Below are positions 8,469 through 17,370 of a DNA stretch of 56,121 nt, in pieces. Numbering within the stretch: position 1 is the first letter of the stretch; every line of letters starts with the position of its first letter. The stretch is from Bacteroidales bacterium UBA6229 (lineage in GTDB: Bacteria > Bacteroidota > Bacteroidia > Bacteroidales > F082): positions 1-56,121 of the forward strand of contig DJWN01000068.1 in assembly GCA_002440975.1 (NCBI GenBank), read 5' to 3'. A program made the translations under genes and the position numbers. Under the pieces are notes generated by a model that saw only the letters and a program-made list of their open reading frames with translations, searched no databases and was not told the origin of the DNA.

Positions 8469-9173
8469 ATGATACAAATGATACGCATTTTGGTTCTTAT
8501 TCTGGGGTTAATTTCATTTCAGGTTCAGGCGCAAATACTTGATCAAATTGATGTTACAAATCATGAAGATGGTCAGGCTTCCATCAAATTCCAACAGTTT
8601 ATTGCAGAAGGCAGGGTGATTTCAGGGATGAAAACCGGCCTTTGGATTTCGAGAATGCCATCCGGGATGCCGCATGAAGTTACCTCTTTCAAAAATAATC
8701 TAAAAGAAGGCATTAGTCTTGAATTCGACAGAAGCGGATACTTGCTGCAGGAGGCAAATTATAAGGACAACCTGCTTCATGGAGCACTCAAAACCTGGAA
8801 ACCAGGTGGCAGACTTACCCTGGAAGAAAACTACAAAGAAGGCCAACTCGATGGCAAGAGGCAAGTATTTTACGAGCGTGGGCAATTACAAGAGGAATCA
8901 TTTTATGAAAATGGCGAACGGAATGGCAAATCAGCCTGGTACGATGAGGCAGGTAATTTGATGGCTGCCTATCAATATGAAAACGGACTTTTTGAAGGCG
9001 TACAGCAAACTTATTATTCCGATGGAACCGTAAAATCAAAACGCAGTTATCATAAAAACAAACTAAATGGCGAAGCCAAAGATTATTATCCTGATGGACG
9101 GTTGAAAGCGGAGGCTGTTTATAAAATGGACAAACTTGCCAGTGAATGGAAAAAGAATGAGCCTGCCAACTGA
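8469..9173 (+). CDS. Secreted MORN-repeat (YwqK-like) protein
   Basis: A 234-residue protein with a signal peptide (hydrophobic stretch to SFQVQAQ, cleavage near residue 22), then six to seven MORN_2-type repeats of about 22 residues. These have the form 'G.....Y..dG.l..e..Y.nG...G', for example KPGGRLTLEENYKEGQLDG and YYSDGTVKSKRSYHKNKLNG. The family is often named 'toxin-antitoxin system YwqK family antitoxin', but nothing around it looks like a toxin and the signal peptide argues against that role. It is more likely a periplasmic or surface-exposed repeat protein of unknown function. Start may be 8469 or the in-frame ATG at 8478. The following thioesterase gene starts 14 bases after its stop. 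Confidence 0.8.
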   Translation: MIQMIRILVLILGLISFQVQAQILDQIDVTNHEDGQASIKFQQFIAEGRVISGMKTGLWISRMPSGMPHEVTSFKNNLKEGISLEFDRSGYLLQEANYKDNLLHGALKTWKPGGRLTLEENYKEGQLDGKRQVFYERGQLQEESFYENGERNGKSAWYDEAGNLMAAYQYENGLFEGVQQTYYSDGTVKSKRSYHKNKLNGEAKDYYPDGRLKAEAVYKMDKLASEWKKNEPAN

Positions 9174-9187
9174 AAAATATAAATTCG

Positions 9188-9664
9188 ATGAAGATCAACA
9201 ATCCTTACAATGCTTTGGAAGAACACCATTGTTTTGGATGTTCTGCAAAAAATCCCATCGGACTCAAGCTTGAATTTGAACTGGATGGCGATCAGGTGAA
9301 AGCAAACTGGAATCCTACCAAAGATTATCAGGGCTTTGAAGACTTATTGCATGGCGGCATCATCAGCACGCTCATGGACGAGATAGCTGCATGGGCAGTT
9401 CAGGTGTTGCTCCATACGGCCGGCCTTACGAGCGAATTACATGTGAAATACTTAAAACCAGTGCGTCTCAGCAAAGGTACGATACAGCTTATGGCTCAGA
9501 TTGCCACCGTGGAAGGAAGGTTAGCAAAAGTAAAAACAAGTTTAAAAGATAGCACCGACACAATTTGTGCAGAAGGAATGATCAGCTATTTCATTTATCC
9601 TGAAAATGTCGCCCGAAAAAAGTTAAGATTCCCCGAACCAGCGCAATTCTTTAGCGCAAAATAA
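9188..9664 (+). CDS. PaaI-type hotdog-fold acyl-CoA thioesterase
   Basis: A 158-residue single hotdog domain. HGG at 55-57 followed by DE at 64-65 (LLHGGIISTLMDEIAAWA) is the 4HBT/PaaI active-site signature, and the N-terminal CFGCSAKNPIGLKL with a CxxC pair is common in this subgroup. Such enzymes hydrolyse acyl-CoA thioesters; the substrate is not predictable. The 14-base gap to the MORN protein suggests co-transcription, though no functional link is obvious. An intrinsic terminator-like hairpin lies right after the stop, but its U-tract faces the other strand. Confidence 0.85.
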   Translation: MKINNPYNALEEHHCFGCSAKNPIGLKLEFELDGDQVKANWNPTKDYQGFEDLLHGGIISTLMDEIAAWAVQVLLHTAGLTSELHVKYLKPVRLSKGTIQLMAQIATVEGRLAKVKTSLKDSTDTICAEGMISYFIYPENVARKKLRFPEPAQFFSAK

Positions 9665-9669
9665 AAAAA

Positions 9670-9701
9670 GATCCGGTTTAAGAGGGGAAACAAACCGGAT
9701 C
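9670..9701 (-). terminator. Intrinsic terminator, minus-strand direction
   Basis: Arms GATCCGGTTT (9670-9679) and AAACCGGATC (9692-9701) form a 10-pair stem with a 12-base loop. Read on the minus strand, the stem is followed by a run of seven Ts and ATTTT. It would end transcription coming from 9973-10413. On the plus strand there is no U-tract, so bidirectional use is doubtful. Confidence 0.6.
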
Positions 9702-9845
9702 CTGATAATCAACCAAAACCAAATACCAATCTTTCCTCGATGATTGAATTTGATAAAACCTTACCAATAATTTCAAGAGTTATGCCACGAAATTTAAGGG
9801 GTTAAACATCAGTATTTTAAACAAAATTTATATTCTCAAGATAAC

Positions 9846-9878
9846 CGAATAAATATCCACATTCGAATAAAATATCCA
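9846..9878. repeat. Short tandem direct repeat in the 9665-9972 gap
   Basis: CGAATAAATATCCA (9846-9859) and CGAATAAAATATCCA (9864-9878) repeat with an 18-base period. The second copy also forms a 7-base inverted repeat with GGATATT (9884-9890). It lies between convergent genes, so an operator role is uncertain. The rest of the 308-base gap holds only the terminator. Confidence 0.4.
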
Positions 9879-9972
9879 TTTTCGGATATTAGACGTGTTT
9901 GTTATTGCAAAGCACAGCAATTGGCTTATGCTCTAAACATATTTAATGTCTATTTTTCCTCGTCAACCTTTG

Positions 9973-10413
9973 TTAGACCATTGATATAAAATAGATTAAA
10001 AGCAAGGCAAAAATTATCAGGTCGGTCCACAAAGCAAAATTATCATTGATGCCCGATGGCTTTTTTAATCCGTGTTGAACGCCTGCCATACCATAATAAA
10101 GTCCGCTTGCAAATGCGATTACGACCCTCCATTCCGGCATAAATAAGGAAATGGCACCAACGAGTCCGAAACAAATGTTGGCAAAACCTAACTCACGAAG
10201 AATCGGAAAACTTTCGGGGCTGTCGATATGAAAAATTTGCTTCAGGGTAAATGCTGGTTGTCGGACTTGCTTGAAACCCGCTAACAACAAACGAAGACCA
10301 ACAGCCGAAAAAATGAACCACTTGCCAAACAATTCAAAGGCCAATGCTTTGTCGCTTACAGAATGTTCTATAACAAACCCAATGATTGGTATTCCAAAAG
10401 TAAGTATGCTCAC
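9973..10413 (-). CDS. Four-helix membrane protein, DUF6790-like
   Basis: A 146-residue integral membrane protein with four hydrophobic segments, at about residues 4-14/28-44, 72-90, 96-110 and 126-145. Recognisable blocks are ELGFANICFGLVG, GLYYGMAGVQH and WTDLIIFALLLIYF. These look like the uncharacterised DUF6790 group, but the match is from memory and the function is unknown. The start is a GTG at 10413; a stop lies four codons upstream in frame, so no longer form is possible. No shared operon with neighbours is evident, and the hairpin at 9670-9701 would terminate it. Confidence 0.6.
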   Translation of the reverse strand: MSILTFGIPIIGFVIEHSVSDKALAFELFGKWFIFSAVGLRLLLAGFKQVRQPAFTLKQIFHIDSPESFPILRELGFANICFGLVGAISLFMPEWRVVIAFASGLYYGMAGVQHGLKKPSGINDNFALWTDLIIFALLLIYFISMV

Positions 10414-10576
10414 ACTGATGATTTAAAACATACTTGGTTTGTCTTTTCGGTCTTTTTTTGTTGTCATTTTACTTTCTTTTAAATTCAACCCAAATGGTTA
10501 ACTGTCATCTAAATTATATCAAGTTACTCTTTTCTTCAGCATACGGTGTCGTGTGAGATGGCTCATAAACGCGTAC

Positions 10577-10708
10577 TCATCTTGCCGGAACAAACCTTTC
10601 CACTTCATTCTCGAATGGCTCCAAACTTTGAAGGTAAGTGTAAATTGCAACAACAAGGAGCAAAACAATGACTACAATATAAGCTAAATACTTAACTAAC
10701 TTTTTCAT
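10577..10708 (-). CDS. Small single-pass membrane protein (43 aa), or N-terminal remnant
   Basis: From ATG at 10708 the frame encodes a lysine start (MKKLVKYL), one strongly hydrophobic helix (about residues 8-27) and a short acidic tail ending FVPAR before TGA. It could be a genuine small membrane peptide. It could equally be the signal-anchor end of a larger protein, such as the membrane-anchored cytochromes or lipoproteins that begin this way, since nothing matching continues in any frame downstream. A longer in-frame start at 10786 exists but adds an uncharacteristic Arg-rich stretch. Confidence 0.35.
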   Translation of the reverse strand: MKKLVKYLAYIVVIVLLLVVAIYTYLQSLEPFENEVERFVPAR

Positions 10709-10802
10709 TTTTAAATCTTTAGTTTGCCTAGTTGGTTTATATCTTCTCATCTGCCTGCAAAAAGCAAAAATGCTATTATACCGCAATCAGAAGCACGTAT
10801 TT

Positions 10803-10830
10803 AATGACTTTTACTACCACAAAAGTCATT
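10803..10830. repeat. Perfect 10-base inverted repeat (hairpin) downstream of the peroxiredoxin gene
   Basis: AATGACTTTT (10803-10812) and AAAAGTCATT (10821-10830) with an 8-base loop. It lies about 200 bases beyond the end of the minus-strand peroxiredoxin/TIGR01777 pair and may help end that transcript, although no long U-tract follows. The remainder of the gap 10709-11037 shows no gene. Confidence 0.4.
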
Positions 10831-11037
10831 CGACTTCGAAAATGCGTTGTAGCTCACACAGCAGGCAATTGGAAGCAAATATAAAAGCTAAGATCAAATT
10901 AAAACTAACTACAAGGCTAAAAATAAGATATTTAGGAAATTTTTAAGTTTTCGAGCTTGCAATAGAATTGCCTATCTCGTATTAGACTCGATCAACCAGA
11001 TTGAGAATTGAACTTTCAGAATACCTCGAACAGCATC

Positions 11038-11499
11038 CTACCTTAAAGCCGCCAATGCTTCTACCACGTGTTGTTTCACATACAATTGCGAGCTAAACAC
11101 GTGTACGCATTCACCGGTTTTATTGAACACATAGGTTACACGTCCTGGCAAAAGGCCAAACATGCTTTTGGGTACGCCAAACAGTTTTCTTACCTTGTTA
11201 TCCGGATCGCTGAGCAGGTCGAACGAAAGCTGATACCGGGAGGCAAAATCACGGTGTTTTTCAGTGCTGTCGGCACTGATGCCAAATACCATAACATCCT
11301 GATCGAGAAATTGCTGAAAATGATCTCTGAAAGCGCAGGCTTCGGTTGTACATCCAGGGGTATCATCCATCGGATAAAAATATAGTACCATCGCTTTTGT
11401 TCCAGCATAATTCGCAGGTGAAATCCATTCACCTCGTTGGTTCAACAAACTGAATGACGGCAACAAATCACCAGGCTTGATATGCGATTTCATTACCAT
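11038..11499 (-). CDS. Thioredoxin-dependent peroxiredoxin, BCP/PrxQ type
   Basis: A cytoplasmic peroxidase of about 153 residues that reduces hydrogen and organic peroxides. The signature YFYPMDDTPGCTTEACAFRD carries the peroxidatic Cys (about 50) and a resolving Cys five residues later (about 55), the atypical two-Cys arrangement of BCP/PrxQ. The conserved Arg lies in LLPGRVTYVF. ATG at 11499 is chosen because the longer frame begins with TTG inside the upstream gene. It follows the TIGR01777 gene by about 16 bases on the same strand, so the pair is probably one operon. Confidence 0.9.
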   Translation of the reverse strand: MVMKSHIKPGDLLPSFSLLNQRGEWISPANYAGTKAMVLYFYPMDDTPGCTTEACAFRDHFQQFLDQDVMVFGISADSTEKHRDFASRYQLSFDLLSDPDNKVRKLFGVPKSMFGLLPGRVTYVFNKTGECVHVFSSQLYVKQHVVEALAALR

Positions 11500-11515
11500 A
11501 AAATATTTTTTCGAT

Positions 11516-12427
11516 TTAACCAATTATATGTTTTAATGCAGTATGGATATCAGGCGATTGAAACTGATATCCAGCCTGTAACAGCCTTTCAGGTTTCACA
11601 TAAGTCCCCTTTAAAAGCATTTCATCTGCCATTTGTCCCAAAATAAGTTTGAGTGCTAATGCCGGTACAGGCATCCACGAGGGCCGCTTCATCGCCTTTC
11701 CAATAGCTCTGGCCAGCTCTTGTTGCCTGACAGCCTGTGGGGCAGTGAGGTTATAAACACCTTCAAGGGATTGATTTGTTATCAAAAACAACATAGCCCC
11801 AATTTGATCTTCTATATCAATCCACGACACCCATTGCCGTCCGGAGCCCATTTTTCCTCCCAAATAAAACCGGAAAGGCAACATCATTGGTTTCAGGGCA
11901 CCGCCATCAGCCGAAAGCACAACACCTGTCCTGATCAGAACCAAACGTTTTGTAAATGACTTAAACGACTGAGCCGCTTCTTCCCATTCCGCGGTAAGTC
12001 CGGCCAGATAACCCTTGCTGGCAATATCAGATTCTGTGAAAAGCTGTTCTTCATGAAAGCCATAATAACCAATGGCAGAAGCCTGCATAATCATTCCAAA
12101 CCTCAAATCAGCTACTTGCATCAGATGAGTAAGCTTCCGGATCGGTTCGATACGGCTTTTCAGCAGCGCAGCCTTGCGCTTGGCCGTCCAGCGATGATCA
12201 GCAATTCCGGCACCCGAAAGATTAATCAGTGCGTCACTGTTGTCAAGTGCAGCAAAAAGTTGCTTTTCGGGTTGATTCCAATCTACAATATGAAAACCTG
12301 CTCCTTCAAACTGTTTGTGTGCTTTCTCTGTTCGCCGGGTCATTAACACAACATCATTCTTACCTGCAAGACGCTTCAGTAATGCGCTGCCAATCAATCC
12401 TGTCCCTCCTGATACTACTATTTTCAT
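11516..12427 (-). CDS. TIGR01777 family NAD(P)-binding epimerase-like oxidoreductase
   Basis: A 303-residue extended short-chain dehydrogenase fold. The N-terminal Rossmann glycine motif is VSGGTGLIGSALLKRL (residues 5-20), then SGAGIADHRWT, ASAIGYYG (the active-site Tyr/Lys region is modified in this family) and a C-terminal DUF1731 segment (LILGQMADEMLLKGTYVKP ... LLQAGYQF). Homologues include E. coli YfcH and the plant SulA-like protein; substrate and reaction are unknown. It is the first gene of a probable pair with the peroxiredoxin. Confidence 0.88.
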   Translation of the reverse strand: MKIVVSGGTGLIGSALLKRLAGKNDVVLMTRRTEKAHKQFEGAGFHIVDWNQPEKQLFAALDNSDALINLSGAGIADHRWTAKRKAALLKSRIEPIRKLTHLMQVADLRFGMIMQASAIGYYGFHEEQLFTESDIASKGYLAGLTAEWEEAAQSFKSFTKRLVLIRTGVVLSADGGALKPMMLPFRFYLGGKMGSGRQWVSWIDIEDQIGAMLFLITNQSLEGVYNLTAPQAVRQQELARAIGKAMKRPSWMPVPALALKLILGQMADEMLLKGTYVKPERLLQAGYQFQSPDIHTALKHIIG

Positions 12428-12633
12428 CTTAGATGCATTTATATTGAAAACAGCTGACGGCTGCTTTTGTTTGACCTACCCACAAAGTATATGGCAATCA
12501 AAAGAAAAATTGTTCTATCGCACAAATTGTTTCAAATGATGACCCGTTTTCAGTAAATCAAGCTATTAAAACTAGAGTTAGTATAAAATTCATTTCTTGA
12601 GCCCACTCCGAAAAGTAAAAGCGACTTTTGACT

Positions 12634-12641
12634 TACCTTTG
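12634..12641 (+). promoter_or_regulatory. -7 promoter element that decides the MATE start
   Basis: TACCTTTG fits TAnnTTTG. It lies inside the longest open frame but 21 bases before the GTG at 12663, so transcription probably starts downstream of the longer frame's TTG (12597). No well-spaced -33 box is seen. Confidence 0.45.
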
Positions 12642-12662
12642 CACCTCAATTTTGATCGTCCG

Positions 12663-13994
12663 GTGAAACCCAATATTTCTTATTCCCGCATTTGGAACAT
12701 CGCTTATCCCATTATCCTGGGCAGTGTGGCGCAGAACCTGATTAATGTCACTGATACAGCCTTTCTTGGTCGTGTAGGCGAAGTGGCATTAGGTGCTTCT
12801 GCATTGGGTGGAATGTTTTATCTGGTATTGAATATGCTTGGCCTGGGATTTGGGACAGGGGCACAGATCATTATCGCACGCAGGTTTGGCGAAGGAAAAA
12901 ATCACCTAATCGGCAAAACCTTTGTTCATGCATTTTACTTTATGATGCCTCTGGCTTTGCTGGCGTTTTTCGTCCTTTTGTTTTTTGGAAGCCAGATATT
13001 GAGGCTGTTAATCAATTCTGATGCCATATACCAGGCCAGTGTGAGTTTTCTGGATTACAGGGTTTATGGCTTGTTTTTCGCTTTTGGTCAGATACTCTTC
13101 AGATCGTTTTATATTGGGATTGCACGAACCCAGATCATCACATGGAGCACACTAATAATGGCCATTGTAAATATTGCACTGGATTATGCATTAATATTTG
13201 GTAATTGGGGATTTCCGGAGATGGGCATCGAAGGTGCTGCACTGGCTTCGGTGATAGCTGAAGGAATTGCTCTGGCTTTTTTGATTATCAATACCCAATA
13301 CAGAAAGCATCCTGAGAAATATAATTTGTATCAGTTTGGAAGTTGGGACAAAGCCTTATTTATCAGGACATTTAAGCTATCGGGACCAATTATGTTACAG
13401 AATTTTCTTTCGCTGAGTGTTTGGTTTGCTTTCTTCTTGCTTGTTGAAAAACTTGGCGAACAGGCTCTTGCTATTTCTAACATTATCCGAAGCATTTACA
13501 TTGTGTTAATGATTCCGATTTGGGGTTTTTCATCAGCCTCTAACTCAATGGTTAGCTATCTGATAGGCATGAAATTTCCGGAGATGATTTTTAAATTGCT
13601 TAAGAGAATTCTTGTGCTTTGCATCAGCGGAGTATTACTAATCATTAGCATTAGCATTATATTTCCACAGGCTATTATTAGTATCTACACCAATAGCCCC
13701 GAATTGATTGCAAATAGTATTCCTGTGCTTCAGGTAGTTAATTCAAGTGCTGTTTTACTGGCAATTGGTTTTGTACTTTTCAACGGGGTGTTGGGTACCG
13801 GGAAAACCAATATTTCGTTTATGATCGAAATGATAGTGCTGGGATTTTATCTGATATACGTTTATTTTCTGATCAACATTCTGGATGCCAATGTAACGAT
13901 GGTATGGACGACAGAGATACTTTATGGCTTGATACTAAGTATTTTATCATGGATTTATTTGAAAAAAGGAAAATGGATCAGTGCCAAATTGTAA
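12663..13994 (+). CDS. MATE family multidrug/organic cation efflux transporter
   Basis: A 443-residue inner-membrane transporter with about twelve transmembrane helices in two six-helix halves. The family N-terminal block IAYPIILGSVAQNLINVTDTAFLGRVGEVALGA is present in pieces at residues 12-45. MATE proteins export cationic drugs and metabolites using Na+ or H+ gradients. The GTG at 12663 places the first helix near the N terminus as in relatives; the longer TTG form would put a promoter element in the coding sequence. The stop codon abuts the stop of the convergent gene at 13995, with no spacer. Confidence 0.9.
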   Translation: MKPNISYSRIWNIAYPIILGSVAQNLINVTDTAFLGRVGEVALGASALGGMFYLVLNMLGLGFGTGAQIIIARRFGEGKNHLIGKTFVHAFYFMMPLALLAFFVLLFFGSQILRLLINSDAIYQASVSFLDYRVYGLFFAFGQILFRSFYIGIARTQIITWSTLIMAIVNIALDYALIFGNWGFPEMGIEGAALASVIAEGIALAFLIINTQYRKHPEKYNLYQFGSWDKALFIRTFKLSGPIMLQNFLSLSVWFAFFLLVEKLGEQALAISNIIRSIYIVLMIPIWGFSSASNSMVSYLIGMKFPEMIFKLLKRILVLCISGVLLIISISIIFPQAIISIYTNSPELIANSIPVLQVVNSSAVLLAIGFVLFNGVLGTGKTNISFMIEMIVLGFYLIYVYFLINILDANVTMVWTTEILYGLILSILSWIYLKKGKWISAKL

Positions 13995-16667
13995 TTAATA
14001 AATCACATAATTATAAAGCGTATTTCCAACTCCGGTAACCAGATTGATCTCGTCACTATCGTGCAAGCTTCCAACGGCAAAGGGAGTTTCGCCTGTTAGC
14101 CCTGAAGAAATGATCATCCTGCCGTTTTTGTCAATCAGATAAATCTCGCGGCTTGCTTCCGAAACGATGCCAAGCAAACGTTTACGCTTTGTGATGTTAA
14201 AAAACCTTGGCTTGGTTACAATCGTATTTTTAAATGTGTAGCGAAATAAATCCTTTTTAAATCGGTCGAAAATAAGCAAATCATTTTCATCCAGATAGAT
14301 AAAATCCGTGTTCCCATCCTGATTAAAGTCTTCATACAAAAAGAAGTGTTCCGGACTAAACTGCCCAAAATCTGTCGTCGAAAGCTGTCCGGCAGATGAT
14401 ACATAAAGCAGTTTGCCCTGCTTATCGCTGGTGAGTAGTATTCCTTTGCTGTTTGTTTTATTCAGATAAAAATCAGCATGAATTGACTTCTCCAGCTTGC
14501 CTCTCGGACTGATACGTACATTGCCCCGCCGATCTACAATTCTCACATTTCCTTTGATATCAGTGATGATAATATAGTCTTTTCCGGCTGCGATGAGCCG
14601 CTCTACCTGCTTGGTAACGATTTCGAGCGAACGTGGCTTTTGCCAGCCATCCACCTGATTTCCTTTAAGCTCATAATTGTAGGTGAGCTTGTCGGCACAG
14701 GAAACCAAAATACGATAGTCTTTGTGATTATTGTAATCAAAAACTGCAATGCCATTGGTAGCCTGTGAGCGAAGTTTCACCGGATAACCGGCCACATTGT
14801 TGCCATTGCGATCGATCAGCTGCAGGTAATTTGCCGTGTTAAACAAAAATTGAAACTTCCCGTTTTTATAATAATCCACCACAAACACCTCACTGATTGG
14901 TGTTTCTGAAAGCTGTTTCTTCCACAAGACCTCTCCGTCAGGATTGATAAGGTAAAGTTGATTTTCCGAATCAAACACAATCAGATTATAGGCTGATGTA
15001 AGGTGATCCTCAACAATATGAGGTTGACCTACCATAGGATTGTCGAGCTCTGTTTTCCAGGCTACCAGGCTTTCTTCCTTATAATTTGGATTATGCTTGA
15101 GTACGACACTCTGGTAAATCAATTCCTTAAAACTGGTAAACTGCAATGCCACTGCCTCAAACTCTCCAAAAACCTGCTGGTTACGCTTCAGCTGATATTT
15201 GAGCTGGTTCGAGCCAAAGGATTCCAACAAGGGCAAACCATCTCTCAGATTTACGTAAAGTGAAAGATTAGCCTGATCGGACAGATTCTGTCTGAAACGT
15301 TTAAAGTTATCATTCATGTCCAGGGTGCGACCAGAGCGGTATAGATGCAATATCTCTTCGAGAAGTGCTGCATCGTCTGCTACGAGGAGATACTGATCAG
15401 TAATCATATAGTACCGCCCACCAATTTTATTGAAAACACCTCCGAAAATTTTACCCACAAAACCTGTGGTATTGACCTGATAAATCATGGCATTTTCAAC
15501 GCTGCGCTCGATACGGCCACCAGCCACCTGTCCCAGTCGCGCCATAAATCTTTCGGCCATCTGCTCCTGATCCAGTCGGGCCACAAACACCGGCTTATCC
15601 ATAATACCCGTATATACCAATCCCAACTCACCACTCAGTGCGGGCAGCAATTCATCCCGAATGTTCAATCCAAAACTTCTCTCAAAATCAGAGGTGACAG
15701 CTTTATCAGATACCCGTTCCCAATAAGTAATAACATCTTCCACATTGAACATCAACAAAATACGTGTGTTATAGGGCAAAATATTGTATAAGGTGTTTAT
15801 CCCTGATGACAAGCCGTGAAGCTGATAAAGAAAATCGCTGCTATCGGCCAAGGCATAGCCATTTAACAAAACTTCCTGTTCTTTCACTAACACATCCAGA
15901 GCCGACCAGGTTGCCAACTTGCTTAGAAAATCCTTCACCTCAGAAGAGTAGGCATCCGCCGAAAAAGCACCAAGCAAACCGGCAAAATAATCATACTGCA
16001 GATAAAGGTATGCCTCGGCCGCTTTCCCTTTGGTAGGCTCAAGCCGCTGCAATTCGGTGCTCTGATTAAGCAATTTACCTCCTTTGAGTGCCAGCAGTGC
16101 TTTGTTGAGCAATTCTTTATCAAAACTTCCGATCAATAAACCTTCTTCAATTGCAAAGGTGTATTGTCTATCTGATTCCGTATCTACAATCAGCACACTT
16201 GAAAGATTTTGCTGACCACGCTCAATCAATTCAATCTTTCCCTGATACCTATTCTGAACTGCCTGGCGTATCTGATTCATTTTTAGTTCTTTTCCTACTT
16301 CAGCGACCAAAAGAAAACCAAATGATTCATTTTGACTGTGCATAGAGAGTAATAATTTCTGCTGGCTTAATAAGTCGATAATTTCCTTATTACCAATAAA
16401 TAAAGAATCAACCCAATTCAAATTCTGTTGGATGGCAACCAGCGCATCCACATTTTCGATTACAGGCCAAAAGGAAGTATTTGTGGTTAGCTTTTTCCAA
16501 AGAGCACCCGGCTCAGGCCATTCCATCACCATGATGGCATCCTCAGGAACAGCCCGCCAGGCGTCAGTTTCATCCCGGCTGCTTTGTCTCAAAAAATAGA
16601 TCAGAAATAAAATTCCGGCAGCTAATACAATTCCGACTATGATATAAGTGAACCTAGCTATTTGCAT
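13995..16667 (-). CDS. Membrane-anchored DUF3352-like protein with C-terminal propeller-like region
   Basis: A protein of about 890 residues. One N-terminal transmembrane helix (about residues 7-26) precedes a large extracytoplasmic part. The first 550 residues read like a DUF3352-type chain (VPEDAIMVMEWPEP opening, then long alternating strand/helix stretches). The last 330 have propeller-like repeats of the PQQ/VCBS sort, for example NQLYLINPDGEVLWKKQL, NYLQLIDRNGNNVAGYPVK, GNVRIVDRRGNVRIS and REIYLIDKNGRMIIS. Function is unknown; a surface or periplasmic sensing or assembly role is a guess. ATG at 16667 is chosen since a promoter element (16692-16699) lies between it and an upstream in-frame ATG at 16727. 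Confidence 0.7.
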   Translation of the reverse strand: MQIARFTYIIVGIVLAAGILFLIYFLRQSSRDETDAWRAVPEDAIMVMEWPEPGALWKKLTTNTSFWPVIENVDALVAIQQNLNWVDSLFIGNKEIIDLLSQQKLLLSMHSQNESFGFLLVAEVGKELKMNQIRQAVQNRYQGKIELIERGQQNLSSVLIVDTESDRQYTFAIEEGLLIGSFDKELLNKALLALKGGKLLNQSTELQRLEPTKGKAAEAYLYLQYDYFAGLLGAFSADAYSSEVKDFLSKLATWSALDVLVKEQEVLLNGYALADSSDFLYQLHGLSSGINTLYNILPYNTRILLMFNVEDVITYWERVSDKAVTSDFERSFGLNIRDELLPALSGELGLVYTGIMDKPVFVARLDQEQMAERFMARLGQVAGGRIERSVENAMIYQVNTTGFVGKIFGGVFNKIGGRYYMITDQYLLVADDAALLEEILHLYRSGRTLDMNDNFKRFRQNLSDQANLSLYVNLRDGLPLLESFGSNQLKYQLKRNQQVFGEFEAVALQFTSFKELIYQSVVLKHNPNYKEESLVAWKTELDNPMVGQPHIVEDHLTSAYNLIVFDSENQLYLINPDGEVLWKKQLSETPISEVFVVDYYKNGKFQFLFNTANYLQLIDRNGNNVAGYPVKLRSQATNGIAVFDYNNHKDYRILVSCADKLTYNYELKGNQVDGWQKPRSLEIVTKQVERLIAAGKDYIIITDIKGNVRIVDRRGNVRISPRGKLEKSIHADFYLNKTNSKGILLTSDKQGKLLYVSSAGQLSTTDFGQFSPEHFFLYEDFNQDGNTDFIYLDENDLLIFDRFKKDLFRYTFKNTIVTKPRFFNITKRKRLLGIVSEASREIYLIDKNGRMIISSGLTGETPFAVGSLHDSDEINLVTGVGNTLYNYVIY

Positions 16668-16691
16668 GAACCATAACTTAATTAGAAACTT

Positions 16692-16699
16692 CAAAGATA
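16692..16699 (-). promoter_or_regulatory. -7 promoter element for the DUF3352-like gene
   Basis: The minus strand reads TATCTTTG, a TAnnTTTG match 24 bases before the chosen ATG (16667). It supports separate transcription of this gene from rnhB. Confidence 0.5.
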
Positions 16700-16770
16700 A
16701 TTCAGAATAAGGCTCAAATAAGCGCAATCAAAAGCAGTCTTCAACAATAAACTGTTGATAGCGAAAAAAC

Positions 16771-17370
16771 TTACAAAACCAACTTTGTTTGCCTGCTGTG
16801 ATTGAAGCTCTTGCGGTGCAAGGGGCTAATACCATGCACTGCAATAGCCTTTTTATGAAACGAAGTGGGATAGCCTTTATTCCGATCCCAGGCATACACA
16901 GGAAAGCTTTCATGAGCCTGCAACATCAGCTCATCGCGAAAAGTTTTGGCCAAAATCGAAGCAGCTGCAATAGACTGATACAAGGCATCGCCACTTATGA
17001 TGCACTGAAAAGGTATCTCTTCATAAGGCTTAAATCGGTTGCCATCAATCAGCAGAAGCTGTGGTTGTTGTTTCAATTGACTGATGGCTCTGTGCATCGC
17101 CAAAAAACTAGCCTGAAGAATATTTATCTGGTCAATCTCCTCAGGCGTAGCCATGCCGATTCCCCAGCTCAAGGCCTCCGCTTTTATCATCAGGCTCTGT
17201 TTGCTTCTGCTCCTGGCTGTCAGCTTTTTGGAATCATTCAAATCAGGATAGTCCTTTCGTGCATCTAATATCACTGCTGCTGCCACAACCGGACCAGCCA
17301 AACAACCCCGGCCTGCTTCGTCGCATCCTGCTTCGAGCAGTTGTGAATTAAAATAAGCTTTTAATGCCAT
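16771..17370 (-). CDS. rnhB: Ribonuclease HII
   Basis: A 199-residue endonuclease that cleaves the RNA strand of RNA-DNA hybrids and single ribonucleotides in DNA. Catalytic acidic residues are visible: Asp17 and Glu18 in GCDEAGRGCLAGPV, Asp109 in LLLIDGN, and about Asp156 in AKTFRDELM after the conserved SIAAASILAK block. Length is typical. The start overlaps the end of the DUF6427 gene by 23 bases, so translation is probably coupled. It is the last gene of the run glycosyltransferase-purD-DUF6427-rnhB. Confidence 0.93.
   Translation of the reverse strand: MALKAYFNSQLLEAGCDEAGRGCLAGPVVAAAVILDARKDYPDLNDSKKLTARSRSKQSLMIKAEALSWGIGMATPEEIDQINILQASFLAMHRAISQLKQQPQLLLIDGNRFKPYEEIPFQCIISGDALYQSIAAASILAKTFRDELMLQAHESFPVYAWDRNKGYPTSFHKKAIAVHGISPLHRKSFNHSRQTKLVL

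Noticed and set aside
8469..9173. Antitoxin role for the YwqK-family MORN protein
   Set aside because: It has a signal peptide and no toxin-like partner; the family name is misleading here.
10551..10859. Inverted similarity GTGTGAG/CTCACAC with AACGCG/GCGTT around the 43-residue ORF, considered as integron attC or terminal repeats
   Set aside because: Only short blocks match, spacing differs between the two sides, and no canonical attC core (GTTRRRY) or integrase is present.
12597..12662. Longer N terminus for the MATE transporter from TTG at 12597
   Set aside because: The extra residues have no family counterpart and contain a TAnnTTTG promoter element at 12634-12641; the GTG at 12663 fits the family start.
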